Shown: in pieces, positions 37,258 to 46,077 of the stretch | How positions within the stretch are numbered: position 1 is the stretch's first letter | How the letters are laid out: each line of letters starts with the position of its first letter | Assembly: GCA_025362735.1 (NCBI GenBank) | Contig: JANYFL010000009.1 | Location: 26,476 to 90,475 of the forward strand | Length of the DNA: 64,000 nt | DNA from: Betaproteobacteria bacterium | GTDB lineage: Bacteria > Pseudomonadota > Gammaproteobacteria > Burkholderiales > Burkholderiaceae_D | Direction of reading: 5' to 3' | Program-made: the position numbers and the translations under genes | The notes under the pieces: generated by a model | What the model saw: only the letters and a program-made list of their open reading frames with translations | The model's database searches: none | Told to the model about the DNA's origin: nothing

Positions 37258-37872
37258 ATGAAATTGCACTGGTCACCTCGCTCCCCTTTTGTGCGCAAAG
37301 TATTGATCGTGGCTCATGAAACCGGACAGTTTGACCGCTTGGAAAAAGTACGCTCCGTCGTCGCAATGACAAAACCAAATGAGCAGTTGATGCGAGTGAA
37401 TCCTTTCAACAAGATTCCGACATTGGTCCTGGATGACGGACGAATCCTTTTTGATTCCGACTTGATCAGCGAATACCTGGATAGTTTGCATAGCGGTACC
37501 AAAATGGTTCCATCTGATTCTTCCGAGCACTGGCAAGCGCTGTGCTGGCGCGCGTTCGGTAACGAGATGCTCGATGCCTTGATCTTGTGGCGCAATGAAC
37601 AAACACGTCCCAATGGAACACATCTACAGATTCTGCTGAATGCTTTTGAATTAAAGATCCGCACCGCTCTCGACTTTCTCGAACGTGACGCGGAGTCTTT
37701 GACCCAAGCCCCGTTCAGTGTTGGCCAGATTTCGATTGGTTGTGCGCTTGCCTATATGAACTTTCGCTTTGCCCACTACAACTGGCGTAAAGCTCGTCCA
37801 AAAATTGCGCATTGGTTTTCGGAATTTGAGCAACGCCCATCTGTAAAACTGACCGAACCTAAAGATGAATAA
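37258..37872 (+). CDS. Glutathione S-transferase-like protein
   Basis: This GST-fold protein of 204 residues begins at the domain start MKLHWSPRSPFVRKV; the Ser/Arg-Ser-Pro segment is in the usual position of the glutathione-activating residue. NPFNKIPTLVLDDG with its cis-Pro and DSDLISEYLD complete the thioredoxin domain, and the helical domain follows. An alternative ATG at 37192 overlaps the previous stop as ATGA and would add 22 residues, so coupled translation from there is possible. Pathway GSTs act as isomerases, ether cleavers or dehalogenases; which applies is not visible. Confidence 0.82.
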   Translation: MKLHWSPRSPFVRKVLIVAHETGQFDRLEKVRSVVAMTKPNEQLMRVNPFNKIPTLVLDDGRILFDSDLISEYLDSLHSGTKMVPSDSSEHWQALCWRAFGNEMLDALILWRNEQTRPNGTHLQILLNAFELKIRTALDFLERDAESLTQAPFSVGQISIGCALAYMNFRFAHYNWRKARPKIAHWFSEFEQRPSVKLTEPKDE

Positions 37873-37892
37873 ACAAAGCATGCTCGGCTATG

Positions 37893-37915
37893 GAGTGGTC
37901 GTATATCGGCCACTC
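37893..37915. other. Hairpin upstream of the fumarase-type genes
   Basis: GAGTGG at 37893-37898 pairs with CCACTC at 37910-37915, with a short inner CG/CG pairing. It lies between the GST and hydratase genes. No T-run follows, so it could be an mRNA processing or stability element and not a terminator. Confidence 0.3.
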
Positions 37916-37972
37916 AGTAGCTGCGCCTTAACTAAATTCAAAGCATGAGACTTCTGAAATACGAGACCTAAA

Positions 37973-38842
37973 ATGCCGATTACTTATGATTTGGTCAAGT
38001 CTGTGACCGCTCAACTTTACGATTGGTCGTTACGGAAAATTCCCGACGACACGAAGGACGCCTTGCGTGTTGCGAGTGACAAGGAAACCAATCCGGTTGC
38101 TAAGAACACCCTGGTCTACATGCTCAAGAGTGCTGAAGCGGCAGAGTCAGGAAACAAGTTTGTTTGCTCAGACGCTGGCATCCCGGTCTATTTTGTCAAG
38201 ATCGGCACGAACGTACAGATGTGCGGCAATATCAAACAGGCTATCACCGACGGCTTCGATGAACTTTGCGAAACGATACAACCACCGATGTTGCAGCATG
38301 TTACGAATCCTCTGACCCTCGAACGGGGTTACAAAGGACACAACATACCTATCGTGACCTACGATCTGATCGACAACGAAGACTATATGGAGATCATCTG
38401 TTCTCCCAAGGCGCTCGGTTCCGGGCGCTGGGCGGCACTTAAAATCTTTACTTTTCCACCGCTCGAAACCATCGAGAAATATGTCCTTGACGTCGTGATC
38501 AAGGCTGGCTCGCAACCCTGTCCGCCCATTGTCATCGGCGTCGGCATCGGCGGCACTTTCGATTACGCGGCCAAGATGGCCAAGGAGGCAACGCTGCGTC
38601 CCTTTGGCCAAAAAAGTCCGGAGCCCATACTCGCCGCAATGGAAGAGCGACTGCTTGATGCCGTCAACAAAACCGGCTTCGGTCCCATGGGAACGGGAGG
38701 CGACACCACTGCCATGGCCGTCCATGTCAATTACTCTTCAGGCCATGGCTTCACTCCGGTAGCGGTCGCCTTTAACTGCTGGATCAATCGCCGTACACGG
38801 GCCAGAATTTACAACGATGGCAGAGTTGTTCGTATCGAGTAG
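37973..38842 (+). CDS. Class I fumarase/tartrate dehydratase-type hydratase, alpha subunit
   Basis: This 289-residue protein is the iron-sulfur catalytic subunit of a two-subunit hydro-lyase (TtdA/FumA N-terminal type). Three cysteines suited to hold the [4Fe-4S] cluster are seen: Cys65 (VCSDAG), Cys183 (QPCPPIVIGVGIGG) and Cys269 (FNCWINRR). The glycine-rich KGGGS segment of E. coli FumA reads KALGS (146-150), so the substrate pocket differs. It probably hydrates or dehydrates a substituted fumarate or malate. The beta subunit follows after nine bases. Confidence 0.88.
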   Translation: MPITYDLVKSVTAQLYDWSLRKIPDDTKDALRVASDKETNPVAKNTLVYMLKSAEAAESGNKFVCSDAGIPVYFVKIGTNVQMCGNIKQAITDGFDELCETIQPPMLQHVTNPLTLERGYKGHNIPIVTYDLIDNEDYMEIICSPKALGSGRWAALKIFTFPPLETIEKYVLDVVIKAGSQPCPPIVIGVGIGGTFDYAAKMAKEATLRPFGQKSPEPILAAMEERLLDAVNKTGFGPMGTGGDTTAMAVHVNYSSGHGFTPVAVAFNCWINRRTRARIYNDGRVVRIE

Positions 38843-38851
38843 GAGCAAGTC

Positions 38852-39487
38852 ATGAGTACCAAAACACATCAGCTTGATCTGCCATTGACGGAAGCAGCCG
38901 TGCTGGCATTGGGTGTTGGCGATGCCGTTTATTTGAATGGCGAAATCGTCATTTCTGCCGGGCTTCCGACGCATCAGCGCATCATTGATTGCATTACGGA
39001 TGGCAAACCGTTGCCGATTGACTTGACTGGCGCTGCACTGTTTCACCTCGGTAGTTATAGCCGCGAAGTCGATGGCAAGTTCGAGGTACTTTATATGAAT
39101 CCGACCACCAGCACACGCTTCAACCCGATGATGCCTTTTATTATCCGATCACTGAAACTGCGCGCTGTCGGCGGCAAGGGTGGCCTCGACATGAATTGCG
39201 CCAAAGCCATGCAGGAAGTGGGTTGTGTTTACCTGTCTTTTCTCGGTGGAGGCTGCGCGCTTATTTCAGAAGCCATCAAAGAAGTTGTGTCGGTGAAATG
39301 GGATGACCTGATTTCCCACTATCGGCTGGTGACATTACGGGTCGAGAATCTGGGACCGCTGACCGTTGGAATCGATGCTCACGGGAATAGCCTGTATGAG
39401 ACGCTTCATGCCAGCGCCGAACAAAAGCTTCCTGAAATCATGAATGGACTCAATGAGAGACGCAAAGCTGCGGCCACGCATGACTAG
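38852..39487 (+). CDS. Class I fumarase/tartrate dehydratase-type hydratase, beta subunit
   Basis: This 211-residue protein matches the beta subunit (TtdB / FumA C-terminal domain): GDAVYLNGEIVISAGLPTHQRI near the start with the catalytic-region ...GAALFHLG, TSTRFNPMMP, and GGKGGLDMNCAKAM. AGGAG precedes the ATG. Together with the upstream gene it should form the heterodimeric or heterotetrameric hydratase. It is followed after 33 bases by the large 3-hydroxyacyl-CoA dehydrogenase. Confidence 0.88.
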   Translation: MSTKTHQLDLPLTEAAVLALGVGDAVYLNGEIVISAGLPTHQRIIDCITDGKPLPIDLTGAALFHLGSYSREVDGKFEVLYMNPTTSTRFNPMMPFIIRSLKLRAVGGKGGLDMNCAKAMQEVGCVYLSFLGGGCALISEAIKEVVSVKWDDLISHYRLVTLRVENLGPLTVGIDAHGNSLYETLHASAEQKLPEIMNGLNERRKAAATHD

Positions 39488-39520
39488 CATGGATCCATAC
39501 GGAGCAATAAGGAAAATCGT

Positions 39521-41050
39521 ATGAGCGGATCAAGTGCACTCGACCCGTCAACGGTCATTGGTGTTATCGGCGCTGGAGCCATGGGCAGTGGTATTGCAAC
39601 CGTGGCACTCAAGGCTGGCCATCGGGTTCTTCTGCACGATACGGCACCCGCGGCAATTGAGCGCGCGATCACTTCGATCCGTCAGGACTTTGACCGGCAA
39701 GTTGACAAGCAACGCATGAGTGCCCAGGAACGCGATGCTTGTTCAAGCCGGATTGAGGCTGCTTCAATGATAGAAATGCTCGCGCCTTGCGGCCTGGTCA
39801 TCGAAGCCATTGTAGAAAATCTTGAAGTCAAAACAGCGGTACTGAAACGTATTGAAGCCATCGTCGAGACGGGAACCATCATTGCCAGTAATACCTCATC
39901 ACTTTCCATCACCGCGATCGCCGCCCGGTTGAGTCGGCCCGAAAGCGTGGTTGGTATGCATTTCTTTAACCCGGCGCAAATACTGCCATTGGTCGAAGTG
40001 ATTCATGGCAAGATGACCGCCCCTGAGGTCGCCAAGACAATTTTCGATACGGCGTCGGCTTGGAAAAAGGTCCCCGTGTACTGTACCTCGACTCCAGGTT
40101 TCATCGTCAATCGGGTCGCAAGGCCTTTTTATGGCGAGGCCTTGCGTCTGTTGTCCGAAAGAACCGCAGATCCTGCAACACTCGACGCCATTCTGCGTGA
40201 ATCGGGTGGCTTCAGAATGGGACCGTTTGAATTGATGGACATGATTGGACATGACGTTAACTACGCTGTGACCTGCTCGGTCTTTGAAGCTTTTTATCAG
40301 GATCCTCGTTTCAAGCCATCGTTATTGCAAAAGGACCTGGTTGACGCAGGCTGGTTGGGACGAAAAGCTGGGCGCGGATTTTACGACTACAACACCGACG
40401 CTGTGCGTCCTCAAGCCACTACGGCATCGCCGGAAAACTCACCTGTTGAAGTTGTGATCGAAGGTGATCTCGGCTGTGCAAGGCCCTTGGTCGACATCGC
40501 TCGCCGCGCTGGCTTATCGGTGAGTCAAACAAATGGTTCAGGGGGCATACGGATCGACGGCGTTTTGGTCGCCCTGACGGATGGGCGAAATGCTACTGAA
40601 CGCAGTACGCAATCCGGAGAAACCGTCATCTTGTTTGATCTCGCGCTTGATTACGAATCCTGCGTGCGCGTTGCGTTGGCCGCGCCCGATCAGGTCAATA
40701 AAAATGAGCTTGCCGCAGCCACAGGCTTTTTTCAAAGCCTGGGCAAAGCGGTCTCATTCATTGACGATGCGCCTGGCATGGTGGTCATGCGCACAGTTGC
40801 CATGCTGGCAAACGAAGCGGCAGAAGCAGTCCATCAGGACGTTGCGTCGCAAAGCGATATCGACCTGGCCATGCAAAAGGGCGTCAACTATCCACTCGGG
40901 CCCTTGGCATGGGCGGATCGAATTGGTACCCAGACCGTCTGCAAAGTGCTCCAACATATTGCCGATTTCTATGGCGAAGACCGTTACCGCGTTTCCCCGC
41001 TGCTACGACGCAAGGCCAGCGCAGCTGGTAATTTTTCTGCCTCGTTGTAA
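39521..41050 (+). CDS. 3-hydroxyacyl-CoA dehydrogenase, two C-terminal domains (PaaH-like)
   Basis: This 509-residue enzyme has the architecture of PaaH/PaaC: one Rossmann domain (VIGAGAMGSGIA near residue 15), a C-terminal dehydrogenase domain with GMHFFNPAQILPLVEVIHG, and a second C-terminal domain near the end (LAMQKGVNYPLGPLAWAD). PaaH oxidises 3-hydroxyadipyl-CoA in phenylacetate degradation. With the PcaF-like thiolase this suggests that a C6-type dicarboxyl-CoA is the late intermediate. No other paa gene is nearby, so the role here is analogous, not identical. Confidence 0.92.
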   Translation: MSGSSALDPSTVIGVIGAGAMGSGIATVALKAGHRVLLHDTAPAAIERAITSIRQDFDRQVDKQRMSAQERDACSSRIEAASMIEMLAPCGLVIEAIVENLEVKTAVLKRIEAIVETGTIIASNTSSLSITAIAARLSRPESVVGMHFFNPAQILPLVEVIHGKMTAPEVAKTIFDTASAWKKVPVYCTSTPGFIVNRVARPFYGEALRLLSERTADPATLDAILRESGGFRMGPFELMDMIGHDVNYAVTCSVFEAFYQDPRFKPSLLQKDLVDAGWLGRKAGRGFYDYNTDAVRPQATTASPENSPVEVVIEGDLGCARPLVDIARRAGLSVSQTNGSGGIRIDGVLVALTDGRNATERSTQSGETVILFDLALDYESCVRVALAAPDQVNKNELAAATGFFQSLGKAVSFIDDAPGMVVMRTVAMLANEAAEAVHQDVASQSDIDLAMQKGVNYPLGPLAWADRIGTQTVCKVLQHIADFYGEDRYRVSPLLRRKASAAGNFSASL

Positions 41051-41088
41051 TCGCATAAACCTTACCTACTCAAGACTTCAAAAAACAA

Positions 41089-41883
41089 ATGACAACTGAT
41101 CATGCACAGCCGGAGCAACTGGTTATGAGTCGCGAAGTAGAACCCGGCATCGTTGTCGTAACCATAGATCGTCCGGAGCGGCGCAATGCCTTGAATCTTG
41201 CGGTCAAACAGCAACTGGCCGATTTCATTGAAGCCTTGAACCGCGACGAAACGGTGCGCGTCATTATCATCACGGGAGCTGGAAAATATTTCGTTGCAGG
41301 CACCGACATCAAGGAAATGATGTCGATGACGCCGACCGAACATACCCTCTGGGCAACCGATCGCGTGTTCACTGTTTTACGGCAATGTCGAAAACCTCTC
41401 ATTGCTGCGGTCGAAGGTTACGCACTCGGCGGCGGCTGCGAACTGGCACTCTCCTGTGATCTGATCGTTGCAGGCAAAGGTGCCCAGTTTGGGCAACCAG
41501 AAATTCGGGTCGGCATCATGCCTGGTGCGGGTGCCACACAACGCCTGGTTCGAACCGTCGGAAAATATCAGGCGCTGCGTCTGATGTTCACAGGCGAAGC
41601 AATTAGTGCAGAAGAAGCACAGGTGATGGGCCTGGTTTCGGATCTGGTTGCCGATGGAGAAGCGCTCAAGAAGTCGATGGAGATTGCGCAAACGATTGCA
41701 GCAATGCCACCCTTGGCGATTCGTGCCATCAAGGAAGTGGTGCATCTAGGGCACGATGCCCCTCTGGAAACCGCCCTGCTGCTCGAGCGCAAAGCATTTC
41801 AGGTTTTGTTTGATTCGGAAGACCAGAAAGAAGGCATGAGCGCCTTTCTCGAAAAGCGCAGTCCGAAATACACCGGGAAATAA
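41089..41883 (+). CDS. Enoyl-CoA hydratase with both catalytic glutamates
   Basis: This 264-residue crotonase-fold enzyme has both residues needed for hydratase action: Glu118 in GGGCELAL and Glu138 in FGQPEIRVG. The oxyanion loop (ALGGG) and the AGTDIKEM segment for CoA binding are standard. It should add water to a 2-enoyl-CoA. It lies between the dehydrogenase and the CoA-transferase and is likely part of the same transcript. Confidence 0.92.
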   Translation: MTTDHAQPEQLVMSREVEPGIVVVTIDRPERRNALNLAVKQQLADFIEALNRDETVRVIIITGAGKYFVAGTDIKEMMSMTPTEHTLWATDRVFTVLRQCRKPLIAAVEGYALGGGCELALSCDLIVAGKGAQFGQPEIRVGIMPGAGATQRLVRTVGKYQALRLMFTGEAISAEEAQVMGLVSDLVADGEALKKSMEIAQTIAAMPPLAIRAIKEVVHLGHDAPLETALLLERKAFQVLFDSEDQKEGMSAFLEKRSPKYTGK

Positions 41884-41940
41884 TGTGCAGCCATTAGCTA
41901 TTGCGAGAAAGCATAAGACAGTAAATCACGGAGAATTTTT

Positions 41941-43161
41941 ATGACCAGTCCCCTGAAACACATCAAGGTACTCGACCTGAGTCGTATCCTTGCGGCCCCG
42001 TGGGCGGGTCAAGTGCTGGCCGATTTGGGTGCCGATGTCATCAAGGTCGAGCGGCCGGGAATGGGGGATGACACACGCAGCTGGGGCCCACCCTTTTTGA
42101 AAGATAAGGATGGAGTCGAGACCAAAGAGGCGGGCTACTATCTCTCGGCCAACCGCGGTAAACGTTCCATCACGGTGGACTTGAACACGGCGGAAGGCCA
42201 GAAGATCATTCGCGACCTGGCCGCGCAGTCCGACATTGTTCTCGAAAACTATAAAGCGAATACCTTGAACAAATTCGGGCTCGGCTACGACGACCTCAAG
42301 GTCGTCAATCCTCGCCTGATTTATTGTTCCGTTACCGGCTTTGGACAGACTGGCCCCAGGCGCGATCATGCAGCTTATGATTTCATGATTCAGGCCATGG
42401 GTGGCTTGATGAGCGTGACTGGTGAACGTGACGACTTACCTGGAGGTGGCCCGCAGAAAGTCGGTGTGCCAATCGTGGATCTGATGACAGGGATGTATAC
42501 CGCTGTTGCTGTGCTGGCGGCCCTCGAACGGCTTAACGTTACAGGAAAAGGTGACTACATCGACATCGCCATGCTTGACGTGCTGGTGAGTTCGATGGCC
42601 AACCAGAACATGAACTATCTCGTTTCCGGCAATCCACCCAAGCGTGCCGGAAACAAACATCCAAACATTCAGCCGCAAGACGTGTTTCAGTGCTCGGATG
42701 GCTATATCGTGCTGGTGGTTGGCAACGACAGTCAGTTTGCGAAATTCTGCGAAGTCATCGGACGAACGGAATGGGCGACCGACGAACGCTTCAGTACCAA
42801 CGGCAAACGCGTTCGTAATCAAAAAATTTTGCTGCCGATGATTACCAAAATACTGCTGCAGAAGAGCATGAAAGTATGGGCCGATCAGCTCGATACAGCG
42901 GGGGTTCCATGCAGCGCAATCAATACCATTCCTGAAGTCTTTGAGGATGAACAGGTCAAACATCGTGGCCTGTTCATCCAGGTCCCCCATCCCACTGCCG
43001 GTACCGTTCCTCAAGTAATTAGCCCGATACGTTTTGCCGATGCCAAACTGAGCTTCGACCGCCCTCCTCCCCTGCTGGGTCAGCACACGCGCGACATTCT
43101 TGGCGAGCTTGGTCTGGACTCAGCAGAAATAGACGGCTTGGCCGCACGCGGCGTGATTTAA
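41941..43161 (+). CDS. Class III CoA-transferase (CaiB/BaiF)
   Basis: This 406-residue protein belongs to the formyl-CoA transferase family, which moves CoA between carboxylic acids without a ping-pong release. Typical motifs are VLDLSRILAAPWAGQVLADLGADVIKVE at the start, SANRGKRSITVDL, and the catalytic Asp region VGVPIVDLMTGMYTAVAVLAAL. It should activate a carboxylate intermediate with CoA, feeding the hydratase and dehydrogenases. CGGAGAA lies upstream of the ATG. Confidence 0.93.
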   Translation: MTSPLKHIKVLDLSRILAAPWAGQVLADLGADVIKVERPGMGDDTRSWGPPFLKDKDGVETKEAGYYLSANRGKRSITVDLNTAEGQKIIRDLAAQSDIVLENYKANTLNKFGLGYDDLKVVNPRLIYCSVTGFGQTGPRRDHAAYDFMIQAMGGLMSVTGERDDLPGGGPQKVGVPIVDLMTGMYTAVAVLAALERLNVTGKGDYIDIAMLDVLVSSMANQNMNYLVSGNPPKRAGNKHPNIQPQDVFQCSDGYIVLVVGNDSQFAKFCEVIGRTEWATDERFSTNGKRVRNQKILLPMITKILLQKSMKVWADQLDTAGVPCSAINTIPEVFEDEQVKHRGLFIQVPHPTAGTVPQVISPIRFADAKLSFDRPPPLLGQHTRDILGELGLDSAEIDGLAARGVI

Positions 43162-43179
43162 CGACTTGTCGAGAACAAC

Positions 43180-43827
43180 ATGGCACGTATTGATTTTCCG
43201 ACACCCGAGACCATGAGTGTCGAGCAGCGCAAGGTCTATGACGCAATCATCAGCGGCCCCCGAAAAACTCTGGTTGGTCCGCTGCGCGCAGCGCTGCATA
43301 ACCCGGAACTGGCTGACCGCTGGCAAAAAATGGGCGCGTTATTGCGTTTCGGAACCAGTGTCCCGCCCATCTTGAGCGAGCTTGCGATTCTTGTGACGGC
43401 ACGCCGATGGAACAGTCAAATCGAGTGGTATATCCACGCACTCGCAGCGCAAAAGGCAGGACTTTCCGACGCCGTTATCAATGCCATTCGTATCGCTGAA
43501 GTACCAAGCTTCGAGAACGAAGCACAAGCCAACATCTATGAATTTGCGCGGCAACTTCTGCAATATGGAGAAGTGAGAGAGGACTGTTACCAGCGTGTCC
43601 ATACCCAATTGCAAACCGTCGGCATCGTTGAGCTGACCGCAATCATCGGTTATTACACGATGGTATCGATGACCCTCAATGCGCATGAAATTCCACTTCC
43701 ATCCGAAGTCGATGAAGCGCCGTTAGAACACTTAGTGAAATCAGGGCTGCAAGCCAAATCCGACGAAGGACTTTTGCACCTCACTGAATTGCCTCAATGC
43801 ATTTTTCCATTTCATAAAGATTCGTAA
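43180..43827 (+). CDS. Carboxymuconolactone decarboxylase-family (AhpD-fold) protein
   Basis: This 215-residue protein carries the CMD fold: LAILVTARRWNSQIEWYIHALAAQKAGL is the signature segment, with a Glu and His (EWYIH) suited to acid-base catalysis. The CxxC pair of the peroxidase (AhpD) branch is absent, so a decarboxylase or isomerase-like role is more likely than a redox one. It starts 18 bases after the CoA-transferase. The N-terminal half (VYDAIISGPRKTLVGPLRAALHNPEL) is normal for the longer CMD proteins. Confidence 0.85.
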   Translation: MARIDFPTPETMSVEQRKVYDAIISGPRKTLVGPLRAALHNPELADRWQKMGALLRFGTSVPPILSELAILVTARRWNSQIEWYIHALAAQKAGLSDAVINAIRIAEVPSFENEAQANIYEFARQLLQYGEVREDCYQRVHTQLQTVGIVELTAIIGYYTMVSMTLNAHEIPLPSEVDEAPLEHLVKSGLQAKSDEGLLHLTELPQCIFPFHKDS

Positions 43828-43877
43828 TTCATTGCAACGAGGGTACAGCTATTGAACCTGGAAAGCCGCTATTCACC

Positions 43878-44762
43878 ATGATTGAAACCGTCACTCCGCG
43901 CATGCCTACCGCACCTGAAAATGCGCTGCCGGACGGCGCATGCGATGCGCATACGCATGTATTCGGGCCTTATGATCGTTTTCCTTTCACCGAACCATCG
44001 AACTATCCACCACCACTGGCACCCGTAGCCCTGCACTTGGCCATGCTCGACTCAGTTGCAGCGCGTCGGGGCATCATTGTGCAGCCCGCTCCTTACGGAA
44101 CAGACAGAGGTGCAATGCTGGACGCAATCACACAAAGCCAGGGCCGCTTGCGCGGCGTCTCGGTTGCGACCGCCGATACCAGCGAACAAGTACTTTCTGA
44201 ATTGGTTGCATCCGGAATCTGCGGGCTTCGTTTTGTCGAGATGCGTGATCCAAAGGGAAGCCCTTTCAAAGGCAGTGTTGGATTTGATGCGCTGAGAAAA
44301 CTGGGCCCGAAAATGAAAGCCGTTGGTTTGCACGCAGAGCTCTGGGCCAATTGTTCAGACCATGTCGCTGCAATTCCAGAACTTCTTGCTCATCAAGTGC
44401 CGCTTGTGCTTGATCACATGGGAAGCTTTGACCCGTCACGAGGCCTGAACGATTCGGCTTTTCAACAGATGTTGACGCATTTATCCAAAGGGGAAATCTG
44501 GATCAAGCTCACCCTTTGTCGGACGTCAAAAAAAGCGCCAAGTTATGCCGATCTTCATCCGTTTCATGACTCCCTCGTTGCGGCCAATCCTGATCGTCTG
44601 ATCTGGGGTTCAGACTGGCCCTATGTGCGAATGGGTGACGCCGCTCCCGACGTCGGCCAGATGATCGATTTATTCACCAGCTGGGTTTCTGACCCTTCGA
44701 TTCGGCGGAAGATTCTCGTCGAGAATCCTGCAAGACTTTATGGTTTCGATCTCCCTTCTTGA
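43878..44762 (+). CDS. Amidohydrolase-2 / 2-pyrone-4,6-dicarboxylate lactonase-like hydrolase (copy 2)
   Basis: This 294-residue paralogue of the gene at 12864 keeps all motifs: CDAHTHVFGPYDRF (HxH), LDHMG and WGSDWP. These form the mononuclear metal-binding TIM barrel of LigI-type lactonases. Having one lactonase-like gene in each half of the cluster suggests two different lactone or related ring-opening steps, or two substrates. It follows the CMD gene by 50 bases. Confidence 0.86.
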   Translation: MIETVTPRMPTAPENALPDGACDAHTHVFGPYDRFPFTEPSNYPPPLAPVALHLAMLDSVAARRGIIVQPAPYGTDRGAMLDAITQSQGRLRGVSVATADTSEQVLSELVASGICGLRFVEMRDPKGSPFKGSVGFDALRKLGPKMKAVGLHAELWANCSDHVAAIPELLAHQVPLVLDHMGSFDPSRGLNDSAFQQMLTHLSKGEIWIKLTLCRTSKKAPSYADLHPFHDSLVAANPDRLIWGSDWPYVRMGDAAPDVGQMIDLFTSWVSDPSIRRKILVENPARLYGFDLPS

Positions 44763-44797
44763 GACCATCTCATTATTGATTTTCTGAGGATTAAAAA

Positions 44798-45574
44798 ATG
44801 GACGATTTCATTCAGCTCAAGGTGGTCATCGAAAACCACATCGCAACACTCACAATAGATAACCCGCCCGTCAACGCGCTGACTCGCGTATTGAATGACG
44901 AGCTGACCATTGCGCTGGACCGTATCTCCGATCTTGATAACGTACGAGTCGTCATTCTTACGGGTGAAGGCAAGGTTTTTTGCGCTGGCGCCGACCTCAA
45001 AGGTCGCGCAGACAACGTCAAAGGTCCTGGTGATCTGCTCGCACATTTGCGCCGCACACGCGAATGTTTTCATGCGATTCGTGAATGCGCGAAACCGGTG
45101 ATCGCGGCCCTGAATGGTGCCGCACTGGGTTCAGGGCTGGCAATGGCGGCGTCATCCGATATCTTGATCGCCTCCGAAAAAGCATCACTGGGTCTTCCCG
45201 AAGTTGATGTTGGTCTGCTTGGCGGTTGCCGCCACGCAATGCGCCTCTTTAGTCACTCACGCGTGCGGCGCATGATGCTCACTGGCTATCGTGTAGCTGG
45301 TGCGGAGCTCTACCGGCTCGGCATTGTCGAAGCCTGCACGACACCTGAAGAATTGATGCCAACCGCATTAGAACTGGCAACGACCATTGCATCCAAGAGT
45401 CCAGTTTCCACCCGCATGGGCAAACATACCTTGAACGTGATTGAAGAGATGAGTCTGCGCGATGGCTACCGTTATGAACAGGACATGACCGCGGCAATTG
45501 GTAAAACAGAGGATGCACGCGAAGCACAGCTCGCATTCAAGGAAAAGCGCTTACCCGTATTCAAAGGCCGTTGA
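44798..45574 (+). CDS. Crotonase-superfamily enzyme missing one catalytic Glu
   Basis: This 258-residue crotonase-fold protein binds an acyl-CoA (AGADLKGR, ALGSG oxyanion loop). The Glu found in GGGCEL of hydratases is Ala115 here (GSGLAMA), while Glu135 (GLPEVDVG) remains. Family members with one Glu often are isomerases, C-C lyases or hydrolases. It is clearly not a duplicate of the hydratase at 41089. GAGGA precedes the ATG. The cytochrome gene follows after 22 bases. Confidence 0.87.
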   Translation: MDDFIQLKVVIENHIATLTIDNPPVNALTRVLNDELTIALDRISDLDNVRVVILTGEGKVFCAGADLKGRADNVKGPGDLLAHLRRTRECFHAIRECAKPVIAALNGAALGSGLAMAASSDILIASEKASLGLPEVDVGLLGGCRHAMRLFSHSRVRRMMLTGYRVAGAELYRLGIVEACTTPEELMPTALELATTIASKSPVSTRMGKHTLNVIEEMSLRDGYRYEQDMTAAIGKTEDAREAQLAFKEKRLPVFKGR

Positions 45575-45596
45575 TCCACATGCTTTTGGAGAACAC

Positions 45597-45902
45597 ATGA
45601 ATCGAATCATCGAATTCTTGACTTTGGCATGTCTTGCAACTGGCAATACGTTGGCCAGCCCAGAACTTGCCAAAGCGAAAAACTGTACCCAGTGCCATGC
45701 CGTCGACAAGAAACTCGTCGGCCCTGCCTTTAAGGATGTCGCCACTAAATACACGGACGATAAAGATGCCGAAGAACGACTCGCCAAAAAAATCCTTGAG
45801 GGCAGCTCAGACGTTTGGGGACCCATGCAAATGCCGCCAAATCCGCAAGTCAATGCAAAGGAAGCAAAGATCCTGAGCAAATGGGTGCTCTTGCAAAAGT
45901 GA
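45597..45902 (+). CDS. Small periplasmic class I cytochrome c
   Basis: From the ATG at 45597 (GGAGAACAC upstream) the product is 101 residues, with a signal peptide ending near residue 20. The heme motif is CTQCH at 30-34 and the distal Met ligand lies in WGPMQMPPN near residue 78. This is the c551/c552 type that shuttles electrons in the periplasm. Lying in a catabolic operon, it may accept electrons from an exported oxidoreductase, such as the FAD enzyme of the left block. The longer frame starting at 45498 overlaps the crotonase gene and is not used. Confidence 0.88.
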   Translation: MNRIIEFLTLACLATGNTLASPELAKAKNCTQCHAVDKKLVGPAFKDVATKYTDDKDAEERLAKKILEGSSDVWGPMQMPPNPQVNAKEAKILSKWVLLQK

Positions 45903-45918
45903 TTCTCCAGTTAACGTC

Positions 45919-45929
45919 ATATCAGCTAG
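45919..45929. promoter_or_regulatory. CAGCTAG motif site upstream of the MFS gene
   Basis: ATATCAGCTAG here repeats the right end of the 30-base elements at 28695 and 33061. It lies 149 bases upstream of the MFS start. The rest of the element is not conserved, so binding is uncertain. Confidence 0.3.
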
Positions 45930-46077
45930 TCAGAAACTTTTATTGATTCGTCACTAGCCCAGGTCAATAATCCGGCCAGACTTCGTACCTTTATTCAATT
46001 GAAGGTACCAGAATAAATTCGTGCTTGTAGATCGAAGCATTCCCGAGACAAACCGATAGACCATATTTGGAATAGCA

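Noticed and set aside
37973..39487. Housekeeping fumarase
   Set aside because: The separate two-subunit form, the altered glycine loop and the catabolic neighbours argue against a TCA role.
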